Source of the DNA: Cryptomeria japonica
Lineage: Eukaryota; Streptophyta; Pinopsida; Cupressales; Cupressaceae
Assembly (NCBI RefSeq): GCF_030272615.1
Contig: NC_081413.1
Location: forward strand, 165,908,580 to 165,972,579
Direction: 5' to 3'
DNA: 64,000 bases
In this document: one piece after another, positions 47,051 through 57,836 of the stretch
Layout: each line of letters begins with the position of its first letter
Position numbering within the stretch: the stretch's first letter is position 1
Notes under the pieces: model-generated
Told to the model about the DNA's origin: nothing
The model's input: the letters and a program-made list of their open reading frames with translations, nothing else
Database searches by the model: none
Translations under genes and position numbers: made by a program

Positions 47051-48453
47051 TGGATCCTGATGCTCTGCAAAATGGACAAGGTTAGCAAATGACAAACAAC
47101 ACAAGACCCAATAAATCATTAGTGTTAGTCAATCAAAAACTAATCTAAACAGGCATATCAAAAGAGATGCCAGAAACATGAGAGAATATTTAACTACAAA
47201 AGTAAATATGATGAGGCATCTCCAAATGCCTCCTAACATGCTCTTGGATCCTTCTCCTTTGTTCCTCTCCTCTCCAAGTTCCAAAATAGTGTAGCTCTCA
47301 GTAGCTTTTTGCACTATGGATGCTTATGGAGGATTGAGATTTTAGTATTTTTCTCCAAATGTAAAATGAAAAGCTAAAATACTAGATGCTATTAAAAATG
47401 ATTGATTTTAACCAAAATAACAAGATATTAGTTTGCTATGCTAAATGTTCTCTAAAATGCCTATAGGTTAAATGCATACAAGTTTTCAGGATCTAGATTA
47501 TGAAGAAATGGGCTCTATTTATAGGAAAAATGGAGCAAAGGATGGTTGAGATTGAGAAATCTCAACAAGGGTTAGGATTGAATGATTTTCAATCCATGTG
47601 AGGGCTTTCAACCCAATCCCAAGATGACAAGTGTCAATGTGGGATAGGTTGAGAGGAGAGGGAATAAGCATTAAATGTTTGACATGACCTTGGGAGTTAA
47701 GGTCAAGGTTAGTTGAATGAATAAACTCTTTATTCAAAGAATAAAACTTTTATCCAATGGATAAACTCTTGTGCAAAAGGCAAGAGGGATAAACATGGTC
47801 AAAGCAATAAATGTTTGGGGAGACAAGTTTGAAATAACCATAAATGGTTATGTAAGAGCCATTAATGGTCATGTAAGAGCCATTAGTGGTTTTGGAAGAC
47901 TTTGGAGGTTAAATTGTTGAACACACAAAGCATTAAATGCTTTTCAAAGACTTTTGAAGTCTTTGAGAAGTGACTCCATTTTTCTTAGGAATGTGACAAT
48001 AATTAGGAGATGGATTAGGCTAATTAGGAAGGGGTTAGAAGAATCTAGAAGGGGATTAGATTTGCAAGTGGATTTGGTGGGTGAGGGAAAATAAGATTTT
48101 ATTAAAATAAAAATTCATTTATTTCAATAAATGTGTGCAAGTTTCATTTGTAGGAAAATGCAAGTGGGGGGGGGGGGGGGTGGATAATGATTTAAATAAA
48201 TGTTTAATTTAATTTATTTAAAAGAGGAATAGGGGGATCTAATTAAATAAATAGATTTTATTTATTTAATTGATTTGTGAACTTGGTTTTAATGAATGAA
48301 TTAAAATAAATTGAATAATTTACTTAATTAATAGGAGAATGTTTGAAGATGAATTAATTAAATATTAATTAATTAACTCATGGCTAGTGGATTTTTAATC
48401 AAATAAATAGCAAATATTTATTTAATTAAGCTGGATAGATTTGTGTGACTACA
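47051..48453 (-). repeat. 3' LTR of Gyp-C
   Basis: The right end GTGTGACTACA at 48453 is fixed by the adjoining polypurine tract. The left end is inferred near 47051-47061 (TGATGCTCTGCAAAATGG) from resemblance to the Gyp-A LTR start (ATCTGCAAAATC) and from length; it could be elsewhere. It contains the TATA box CTATAAATAG (47515-47524) and TGACAAGTGTC (47625-47635). A G run of about 16 bases lies near 48166-48180. Confidence 0.65.
47515..47524 (-). promoter_or_regulatory. TATA box in Gyp-C LTR
   Basis: Minus strand CTATAAATAG, a close match to the plant TATA consensus, about 100 bases downstream of the TGACAAGTGTC element. Confidence 0.6.
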
Positions 48454-48466
48454 TTTGCCCCTCTTT
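48454..48466 (-). other. Polypurine tract of Gyp-C
   Basis: Minus strand AAAGAGGGGCAAA immediately before the LTR start TGTAGTCACAC. The flanking 3' region (48467-48570) aligns with Gyp-B 30884-31010 (shared ATGCCCCCTTG-GAGAT). Confidence 0.75.
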
Positions 48467-49029
48467 GAGACGGTTTATTGCGTCGTTTCAAAGAAAGAAA
48501 AACTGGTGTGAAGAAATGCCCCATAAAATATTAATTTAATGAGTGGTATGCCCCCTTGAGAGATGGGCCAAAAAATTTCAAAAAATTGAGCGATCTCTCG
48601 AAAAAGAATAAAAATTGGCAGGGTGCTAGTAGAGAAGAAGTTAGTAGAATGGGTGAAAAATAGAAGAAATCGAGGGTAAAATGGAGAAATGGGAGGCTCG
48701 GGAAGTTTATGGGGACCACGGCGGTGAGCGGGGGGGAAGTTATGGTGACGGCGAAGGGTTTAAATGGGATGAAAGTGGTGAAAACATGATCATTTGTGAC
48801 TGCGACCAATGTGAAACTAGAGCTCTGATAGTGACATTTTGGAGAAGTGAGCAATAGTTAGGATGCCGGTACCTATTACAGAGCACCGATTTGAGTGAGT
48901 CTGTCAGTTCCAGTGGCTAGACGACTATGGACCAACGGTACGCAAATTTGAAATTTGAATTTTTATGCATTTTTGATACGCTTTTTGCTGAGTCCAAGTT
49001 GAGTCGGAGCAATAGCATTGAAACTATGT

Positions 49030-49330
49030 TTTGGCGCTATTGCCCAATTAACTAGTGCTACTGTGCCGCAATGGCGCTATTGTCCTATTGTTTGAGCACT
49101 GTTGAAATGTTTTAGCGCTATTGTATGAATGTTTAGGTGCTATTGATTAATAAGCGCTATTGAGTGCTTAATTGAGCACTATTGTTTTGAATTAGCGCTA
49201 TTGTGAGGTTGTTTTAGCACGTTTGGAGTTTGAGCGCTGTTGGATAGCTGATTGAACGCTTTTGTTAGGGGTTTAGCGCTATTGTTGATAAACTAGCACT
49301 TTTGTTGGTAAAATAGCACTTTTGTTTTAG
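49030..49330. repeat. Interspersed AGCGCTATTG repeats in Gyp-C
   Basis: More than a dozen copies of TTTAGCGCTATTGTT and variants (GAGCACTATTG, TAGCACTTTTG, GGCGCTATTGT) at irregular 15-35 base spacing. A reverse-complement copy (ACAATAGCGCTAG) stands at 63974-63986 near the window end, in the leader of the same element. Confidence 0.8.
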
Positions 49331-49605
49331 GATAAATAGATGCCCCAGTTTGTATGAATAAAATCTCCTGATGCCAATGATGGATGGATGGCGATGTGAA
49401 GTGGGAATTGTTTTGAACCATAGCAGCCTGATGAGACTTAGGTCATTTCTAGGATAAATGTCTGTTGAAGTCTAGGTTGCCATGATTTCTTACTTGTTGA
49501 GACTAGAAGATACTTGATCAAAGTATCTGTTGATAGTCTAGGTTTAATACTTAAGAAAGTTTGAAACAAAACAACTGATGATGATTGATGGATGCCCATG
49601 TGCAG

Positions 49606-51523
49606 GAGGATCTAGGTGTGTTGTAGTTACGCAAGAGACATCCGACGACACAGGGGTTGCAGGATCAATTGACAGAGGTGGAGATCGATTGTATTGCCAC
49701 GACTGGATTATACAAGGTGATGCACATGCCTGTGATTCAGATGAATCATAGATTGATTATGGCATTAGTAGAGTGGTGGCACAGCGAGACGTGCACCTTT
49801 CATCTGGCACAGGGGGAGATGACAGTGATCCTGGAGGATGTGTGGCACATCTTGCGTATTTTGATTCGGGGGGAGCTGGTCACGTATGACAGATCCTCGG
49901 GGACTCTAGCAATTCAAAGGTTCTTCGATGAGGCATTGCGTGGGAGGAGATAGCTGCATTATTCGAGCCTCTACCAGCAGTTCTATCAGGCATTGTGGGA
50001 GGACTTCTGTGTCCAGACAAGCGATCACATGGTTTGGCCATGGGGTGGGGGCAGGTGATCGAGATGATGATTACTGAGGGGACCCGATTTGCTTGGGGGT
50101 TGTGCGTGCTGGCGTACCTGTATCAGGAGCTTCATGAGGTGGTTTATCGGGGGAGGGGTTCCTTAGCAGTGGGAGTGATGCTACTTCATATTTGGGCCTG
50201 GGAGCATCTACCAGTGACCTGACCAGTGAGTCTTATGTTACACGTAGTGGACCAGCCGTATATGTTTATGTATAGCGGTATGATGAGTTAGCCCCACCTG
50301 GGGAAGTTAGAGTGGTGGTGGCAGGCATTAGATGATCTGGATGCAGTCATATGGCGACCATACCTAGAGTGCGAGCCCTGAGATGATGATGTAGAGGCAC
50401 TACCCTATGCATTCATGACCCGATTCCTCATTGGGAGGACCTCGTACCATGTAGAGAGACAAGTGTCGGGGAGAGTGATGAGGCAATTTGGACGGCAACA
50501 GGGACTGCCTAGCGGATCAGGGGAGTATGCTCGGGTGATTCGGGAGAGATATGCATGGGGGCCAGTGCTACCGTATGACCAGGCACTGGTGGAGTTTCGG
50601 ACGCTGCAGGCAAGACCTTAGGACATACGACTGAGGGTCGTGGATGTAGGGGTATCAGATGAGTATACGCAATACCGGGTGGCACATCCGATTCTACGGA
50701 TATCTGATCCAGCAGAGCTAATGCCCGATTTTGAGGATGAGAGGGGATGGAGATGGAGGAGGGCAGGAGGTCGAGGATCAAGGGTAGGTGGAGGAGGAGG
50801 TGGTGGAGGAGGTGGTGGGTTGGAGATGCGGATTCAACAAAGAGGGAGAGGTGGACTGCCACTTTGGATATCATAGGGACCGCTGATACAGGGAGGAGTT
50901 GGACTGGGTGGTAGAGGTATGGAGAGGGAGATCCTGATGGACAGAGGGGAGAGAGCTACTGGAGAGGGTGGTACAGGTGAGGCTGCTATGGATACTGGGG
51001 AGGGAGCCACTAGAGATTTAGGGATCATATGATAGCACATTTGCAGACCTGGGTAGAGGATTTGGAGGCGGAGGTGGCGGCTAGGGATGTGCAACTATTT
51101 GCATGGGAGTTAGAGCTGGCTGTAGTGCTGTAGGAGAGGGATAGTGTGGTGGAGAGATTAGAAGAGCTGTAGGAGAGAGTCTGGGTTAGAGTAGGAGCAC
51201 AGGGGCCTACAGGGGAGGTGATGAGGGAGATGTGGCAAGCATAGGCTTAGATAGACTACTGGCGGGGTTTATATGAGCAGGTGGTGCCAGCTAGTCAATG
51301 ATCACTTAGCTATTCACAGATGTAGCAGGCCAGATCAGAGTGATCACAGAGGGTGCAGAGCGGTGGGGGTGTGATGGGTCCTCTACGAAGGGAGAGATCA
51401 GGGGATGCAGGAGTGAGTGGGGGTTTGATGGGGCCTCCACAGAGATATAGATCGGATGGTGCGGGGACTAGTGGGGGAGCAGGTGGTGATGGTGGTACAA
51501 CATCTAGCCAGAGTGGCATCTAG
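49606..51523 (+). pseudogene. Plant mobile domain (PMD, aminotransferase-like) protein gene, antisense in Gyp-C
   Basis: Plus-strand coding remnant opposite to gag-pol. The first part (frame 1, 49606-49953) carries family motifs ATGLYKVMHM, ALVEWWHSETCTFHL and GEMTVILEDV. After a frameshift near 49960-49995 the second part (frame 3) has ALAYLYQELHEV-like and LLHIWAWEHLP segments, WRPYLEC, then RVMRQFGRQQGLP. A Gly-rich run (about 50790-50820) follows. A coiled-coil-like Glu/Leu-rich tail (frame 2, from 51029) ends at 51521-51523. A TGCAG just before 49606 resembles a splice acceptor. Frame breaks and stops, mostly TAG or TGA in place of CAG or CGA codons, kill it. PMD proteins are plant nuclear factors and also transposon-borne. 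The segment is clearly more GC-rich than its flanks. Confidence 0.85.
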
Positions 51524-52790
51524 GAGAGCATTTTTGCATATATGTATTGTATCATTGTTTATTTTTGGATTGTATCTTGGATGGCTCTTGGTAGCCGATT
51601 TTGTAGACTTCATTGTACTTTGATATATGAGATGATATATATGAGGAGATCCCCTATTTTGATGATATGTATTTGATATGTATGGATGTTTATGTAGGAT
51701 GATGAGTTATTTCTTAGATGGATATGTGTATATGTATGCATTTGATGAGATATTTCTTATATGCATGTTTTTATGATGATTTTATGATCTTGGATACTAA
51801 CATATGAATGCAGGTTTATATATGTATGATTTGTTTGATTTTGATGTAATGATTTATGTACGTAATGCCATGATGATGATGTATGCTTATGATGATTTAG
51901 GAATAGGATTTTGGTGTTTCCTATTTTGATAAAATGATGAGATAATTTATGCGATGATGTTAATGCAATGTTTGAATTAATGATGTTATGTATGGATATG
52001 TATCTAGATGTTTTTAAATGAATGTAATATGGATAAACAAAATGTAAAGTACAAATGTTTATATGATAATGTCTAAATGAATGCATATGTATAATGGATA
52101 TATAAATAACATGAACCAATGTTGTGGAAACAAATGGTTTTATGATTCTAAATACTTAAATATGATTAAGTAAAAATGATAATGTGATGATAATGCAACT
52201 CATGGTTTTTAATAACAACACCTTAATGCAATTAAAAAAGGATAATGAATGCAATGTGAATGAATCCTAAAATGAGCATAATAAGATACTTAATAATGGA
52301 TGAATGAATGCACCTTTTAACTAATGAATAGATAAATGAATGTATGCAATGATAAATGATAAAGGAGAATGAAATGATGATGGATAATTAACACTAAATG
52401 AATGTATAGTAAATGGCTTAATATAATCAAGGACAATTTGATCCCATGAATGAATCCAATTATTTATGATTATGTAATGATACAAATGATTAATGAAGAC
52501 TAATGTCAAAAATGAACTATATGCAATGTTAAGTTAAAAATGACATGAATGTACTTAATACAAAAATGCAACTAAATGTGATGATGATATGATTATGAGG
52601 AATGCAAGGTTTTTGAGACTTTGCATGATGCATTGATGATGTATCAGAGTACTCGGTCGTGATTGTATCCAAGACCAACTTAATGGTCACATTTGCATAT
52701 AAATCCTACATATGAATGAGTGAATGGATGGGTGATATGCAATGAAATGCAATATATAAATAGATGAGATGAAATGACAATCCATAGTGC
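51524..52790. repeat. Low-complexity ATGAATG/GATGAT-rich segment
   Basis: AT-rich DNA downstream of the PMD remnant, dominated by ATGAATG, GATGAT and AATGCAATG variants without a fixed period. No gene is supported; the minus ORF at 51757-52119 is Ile/His/Tyr-rich low complexity. Confidence 0.6.
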
Positions 52791-53600
52791 TCTATTTTCA
52801 TCATTGAGCTTTAAAATGTTGGAAGAGAATACAAGCATCTTGACATAATGATTCAAGATGACCTGAGTATTCCTTACATGTTTTTTATATAGCAAGTTAA
52901 TACAAACGACTTGATATAAGGGTCAAGTTGACCAGAGTATTGCTTGCGGAATAGACAAGGATTATCTCCGTTCATGCATGACTTGGATCATCCTCCTTGA
53001 TCTTAGGTTGATCATATCCTGAGACAAGTGCATACCATAATAAGAGATAAAAAACTTTATCCAAATTTGGATGAGGAGGAAGCAACCAAAGGAAGGGCAT
53101 TGTATCTACCAACAAATAGTATATACATAAAGAATAAAGAATAGGGATCCTTGGTAATGGTTCATGCTCATATGGTCGAGTTATACGCTGTAGTCAGCAA
53201 GCCGTAATGATCGATGACTGCATTTTGCATAAGATCACATAGCTTGGTGAACTTCCCATGTAGACACCATTAGTTACGTGCCCCAGTACTTCATCGGAAA
53301 TAATGTGCAAATGATACAAAATAATGCTGAAAGATCTTGATACAGATAAATGAATGAATTACTCACAAATCAACCAAGTATTTGATAGCTTAACATAATT
53401 TTCTTGTCAAAGAAAACATCATTTTTTTTCTTTGTTTTGGTAAGGAAGGGTGCATCCTTGTTGAAGACAGTTTGATTGTTGATGTTGATTGCTTTGGTCA
53501 ATTTTTGATAAGTGATCATCATGTGAGGATTTGTTCAATGTTTGCTTGGTATCTGCATGGATGAGTATGTACAAGGAGTTGCCATGTTTTTGTGTGATTT
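52791..53600 (-). other. Conserved 3' non-coding block of Gyp-C
   Basis: 52795-53060 aligns with Gyp-B 31610-31870. Shared blocks are CATCATTGAG, a GATGACCTGAGTATTCCTTACA unit present twice in each element, and ATCCTGAGA-AA-TGCA. Sharing between two diverged elements suggests a functional RNA or DNA signal. No coding sequence. Confidence 0.6.
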
Positions 53601-53624
53601 CTGATGTTTTCCGTTGTTTTTTGG

Positions 53625-53850
53625 ATTTTGTGAGACATTTTTGAATGTTTTTGGAGTTTGTATTGTTTTGAATGTTTTTGGATTTTGTGAGACATTTTTG
53701 AATTTTTTGGATTTTGTGAGACATTTTTGAATGTTTTGGATTTTGTAAGACATTTTTGAATGTTTTGGATTTTGTGAGACATTTTTGAATGTTTTAGATT
53801 TTGTGAGACATTTTTGAATGTTTTGGATTTTTTGAGACATTTTTGAATGC
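53625..53850. repeat. 29-base tandem repeat after Gyp-C integrase
   Basis: About seven units of GAGACATTTTTGAATGTTTT followed by GGATTTTGT, near 53632, 53690, 53719, 53749, 53777, 53807 and 53836. On the minus strand the array is A-rich; since 29 is not a multiple of three it opens overlapping frames giving Ser/Gln/Lys/Asn repeats, which are not treated as genes. Confidence 0.9.
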
Positions 53851-54262
53851 TTTACCCAATGAATCACTAGTAATGTAGAATCCACTTCTATCAACTAGAT
53901 TTTAAGGGCATTGCCCCCAAGTTTAGACATGACTTATGAAAAAGCGGGATGCAAGACACATGAAGTACTTTCTTTGATTACAGATCAAATAACAAGCCAT
54001 GGTTTAGATGGATGGATGTGTGTATGTATGAATGTGATCACAACGAGCCTGAAAGATAATGGAGCCATAGTCTTTACAAGTGGCGCCTGTTTGCCAGGTT
54101 TTCACCATTGTACTTACCCAAGGTGCCACCAGAGTGGTTTGTTCACCGTTTGGATGCATGATTTTTCTTTATTCTTTTGACATTTTTGTATTTTCTTCAG
54201 GACATTTTTATCTGGATGTTTTTGGTATTTTCGCCGGTATGTAAGGGAGCTTGATGTACAAC

Positions 54263-55620
54263 TTAGGTATAAAACCATTTGAGGTGCATGTTGTTGATTG
54301 GATCTGCGAGCGGTTCTCCTTCTGATGTAGCCAACTGATATGCCTCAGACCCAAATACAACAGTGACAACATATGGGCCCAGCCAGTTTGATTCAAACTT
54401 GCTCTGATGTTCTTTGTTTGGTTGGACTCGAATATTCTCTAGGAGAATAAGATCACCTACCTCAAATTTACGAGGTCTAACTTGGTGATTGTAGCTTCTG
54501 CTCATGCGCTGCTGATAGGCTTTGAGATGGTTGTATGTAGCTTGTCGCTTCTCATCAAGTAACTCTAAGTCCTGAAGATGTGATACTCTATAGGCTTTGT
54601 CATCAATGAGATTATGCAAGGAAACCCATAATGATGGTATCTCGACCTCAATAGGCAAGATATCTTCTGCACCATAGACCAATGAATAAGGAGTTGCACC
54701 TGTAGGGGTTCGAATACTAGTTCGATATGCCCATAGCATTGGATTTAGTTGAACATGCCAATCACGGTTAGCATCATTGACTATCTTCTTCAGGATTCTT
54801 AATATGTTCTTATTTGATGCTTCAGCCTGACCATTGCCTTGTGGGTAATAGGGAGTGGAAAAGAAGTGTTGGATATGAAATTTTTCACAAAGTTCATGGA
54901 CATCCTAATTTTTGAAAGGAAGACTGTTATCTGTGATGATGGACATGGGTACACCATACCAATAGATGATGTAATTGAGGATGAATGAGGTGTTCTACTT
55001 GCCAGTGACTTGGGTAAGTGGAACAACTTCGATCCACTTTGTGAAATATTCGGTGGCGGTAATAATGAATTTGTGGCCGTTGGATGAAGATGGATGGATT
55101 TTACCCACAAGGTCAAGGCCCCATTGACAAAAAGGCCATGGTGTCATGATTGGTTGCAGTTCCTGTGTTGGTGCATGTATCAGGTCGCCATGAACTTGAC
55201 ATTTCTTGCATTTTCTGACAAAGTAGTAGGAATCTTTTTCCATAGATGGCCAATAGTATCCATTGCGCAGGAGTTTCTTGGCTAGTGACGGACCACTTGA
55301 GTGAGTCCCACAAATTCCTTCATGTACCTCTTCCAAGGCCTTTGTTATCTCATCTTGTTCCAGACATCGAAGGAGAGTACCATCAAGACTACATCGGTAT
55401 AGGGTTTCAGCAATAATGGTATATTGAGCGGTTTGGCGAATGAAAGTTTTATGTTGGTTATTCGATTGGTTGGGAGGAAGGGTGTGATCACGGAGATAGG
55501 TGTAGAATTCACCGTACCATGGGGATTCAGAACCGACAATGTGACATATCATTTCAGATTCAGGGATATCATAAGCGGGGATCCAAAGCTATTCTACCAA
55601 GAACTCGTAGCATGTTGAAT
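54263..55620 (-). pseudogene. Gyp-C integrase, nearly intact
   Basis: Inserts cDNA into the genome. The H2C2 zinc-binding region (HEGICGTH ... CKKCQVHG) is at about 55330-55190. The catalytic core has GLDLVGK (about 55110), ITDNS (about 54930) and GQAEASNK (about 54820), all three acidic residues present. The C-terminal part contains PYSLVYGAEDILP and a GPY/F-like GPYVV segment, with a natural stop at 54263-54265. Only two in-frame stops, near 54994 and 54907, interrupt it. It is the most complete integrase in the window and the reference for the truncated Gyp-A copy. Confidence 0.92.
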
Positions 55621-56281
55621 TCTGTGGAAGATCTAGGAGAGATGCAATGGTAGCCATAGTGTCAGCAGCTTGATTTTGATCTCTTAGTATCTGCTCAAAG
55701 GTAATTGTGGTAAATGATGCTTTTAGTTTGTCCACCATTTTCTTATATGGCATGAGTTTATCATCCTTGGTCTGATATTCATCTGTTGCTTGTCGAATGA
55801 CCAGTTGGGAGTCACCATATACTTGTAGTTCTTGTAATTTCCATTATACGGCTAACCTGAGTCCTATGATCAAGGCCTCATACTCTGCTATGTTGTTGGT
55901 GCATGGAAATGTGAGTCTATAAGACTTTGGGATGCTGTGACCTTGAGGTGTGATAAACAGAATGCCTACCCCCAAGCCATGCCTAGTGTATGAACCATCA
56001 AAGTATAGTTTCCATGGTTGTGTTGTTGTGATCATGAATATATCTTCATCTGGAAAATTTGAAATGAGAGGATGATCGCCTATGAGGGGTGCATCGACCA
56101 ACTGATCTGCAATAACTTGTCCTTTGATAGCTTTACGGTCTATGTACTTGATGTCAAATTCACTTAGAATTATCACCCATTTGGCCAAGCAGCCTATCAA
56201 TGTTGCTTTGTTGAGTAAATACTTGAGTGGATCAATCTTTGCAATGAGTTGTACCTTGTGTGTTAATAGATAGTGCCTCAA
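55621..56281 (-). pseudogene. Gyp-C RNase H end and second (plant-type) RNase H
   Basis: The end of the first RNase H (LRHYLLTHKVQLIAK, KGQVIADQL) is followed by a second RNase H with YFDGSYTRHGLGVG, TNNIAEYEALI and LQVYGDSQLVI. The Asp, Glu and Asp acidic residues are present. One stop separates TEYEALI-type motifs from the rest near 55842. Two RNase H domains between RT and integrase are characteristic of the Tat lineage. Confidence 0.88.
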
Positions 56282-57836
56282 TTTAGTGGCTACTAAGATT
56301 ACTGCTAGTCAAGCTCGCTCAATAGGTGTGTAATTGAGTTCATAGCCCACTAGTGTGCGAGAGATGTAGTAAACAACACACTCGTTTCCTTCTGCATTAT
56401 GCTGTGCCAATAGTACACCCAATGCTGTACTTGTTGCTGAGATATAGAGTAACAAAGGTCTGCTTGGATTTGGTGGTATTAGCAATGGTGTATTCATGAG
56501 ATAGTCTTTGAGCATCTAGAATGCTTGCTGGAATCTGACATCCCATTGAAAGCAGATGTTCTTGTGTAGCAGGTGTGTGAATGGGTGACACTTATCAGCC
56601 AATTGTGCAATGAATCTTTGAATGGATTGAAGTCGCCCTTGTAATGTCCTTAGCTGACTAATATTCTTTGGTGGTGGCATGTCCATGATTGCTTTTACCT
56701 TTGCTGGGTCGACCTCAATACCTTTGCTTGAGACAATGTATCCTAGAAGCTTCCCGGAGGTTACTCCAAAGACACATTTCTTTGGGTTGAGTCAAACATG
56801 GTATTGTTCTAGTCTATCAAAGATTTTATCTAATATGTTGAGATGCCCTTCTTTGGTGAGTGATTTTGCTAGTAAGTCATCAACATAATCTTCCATCATA
56901 GTATGCATCATGTCATGGAAGATGGTGGTCATGGCTCATTGATAGGTCGCTCCTGCATTCTTGAGACCGAAAGGCATTACATTCCAGCAATATGTGCCCC
57001 ATGGACATGTGAAGGTTGTCTTATGTTGATCTTCTGGTGTGATCTTTATCTGATTGTATCCTGAAAAAACCATCCATGAGTAAAAGCATGGCATGTCCCG
57101 CTGTTAGATCCACTATGATGTTGATATTTGGTAGGGGGAAGTCATCCTTAGGACAAGCCTTATTCAGATATCTAAAGTTAGTACAAATACAGATGCCCCC
57201 TTTTGTTTTGCCGACAGGCACAATGTTGGAGATCCATTCTGCATAATCAATTGGTCTAATGAAACAAACATCTAGGAGTTTCTTGAGTTCTGTTTTGACT
57301 AGCACTGCAATTTGAGGATGCATCTTACGAAGCTTTTGCTTGATAGGTTTGGCTCCTTTTGCTACGGTGAGGTGATGCATGACTAAATCAGGATCAAGCC
57401 TAAGCATGTCTGCATATGACCATGCAAAGTTGATCTGATGCTGTTGAAAGAACTCTATAAATTTAGGTTGTTCTTGTGGAGTGAGAAGAGATGCTAGATG
57501 TATGAGATGAGGATTTTTAGGAGTCCCCACATTGTATTCTTTGGTTTCATCGATGAGAATTGTTGATCATTCCTATTGTGTACTAGCAGGGAGGATGTCA
57601 AACCCTTCATCCTTAGGCGCCTCAGAGAGGTTTTCACCGTTGGATACACTCTTTCTTTTTACTTTTGTTGGATCAAACAGTGCCATAGTGTGGTTTTCAC
57701 TGGAAGATCCATGTTTTATTGTGATATTTTTGCAACTAAAGGGTTTGGCATCCACCCCAATGTACGCTGCATTATTAAGTTCAATGGAAAATCCAGCTTT
57801 GTGATCCCTGCTTGGTAGGTTATCCCTTAATTCCAA
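56282..57836 (-). pseudogene. Gyp-C reverse transcriptase and first RNase H
   Basis: RT from about 57530 (motifs LLDVCFIRP, CTNFRYLNKACPKDDF, LTAGHAM) to YVDD at 56876-56887, then VTSGKLLGYIVS and LQGRLQSIQRF, and RNase H (LLLYISATSTALGVLLAQ, VVYYISRTL). A single extra T in a T6 run near 57065 shifts the frame after MDGF. In-frame stops occur near 56950, 56810, 56520 and 56310. Catalytic Asp residues are kept. Confidence 0.9.

Noticed and set aside
53625-53850. Regularly spaced repeats as a CRISPR-like array
   Set aside because: There are no unique spacers; the units are contiguous tandem copies inside a plant retrotransposon.
53519-53894. Three overlapping minus ORFs with Ser/Gln/Lys/Asn repeats (up to 119 codons)
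   Set aside because: They follow directly from the 29-base tandem array, whose unit shifts frame at each repeat; there is no independent support.
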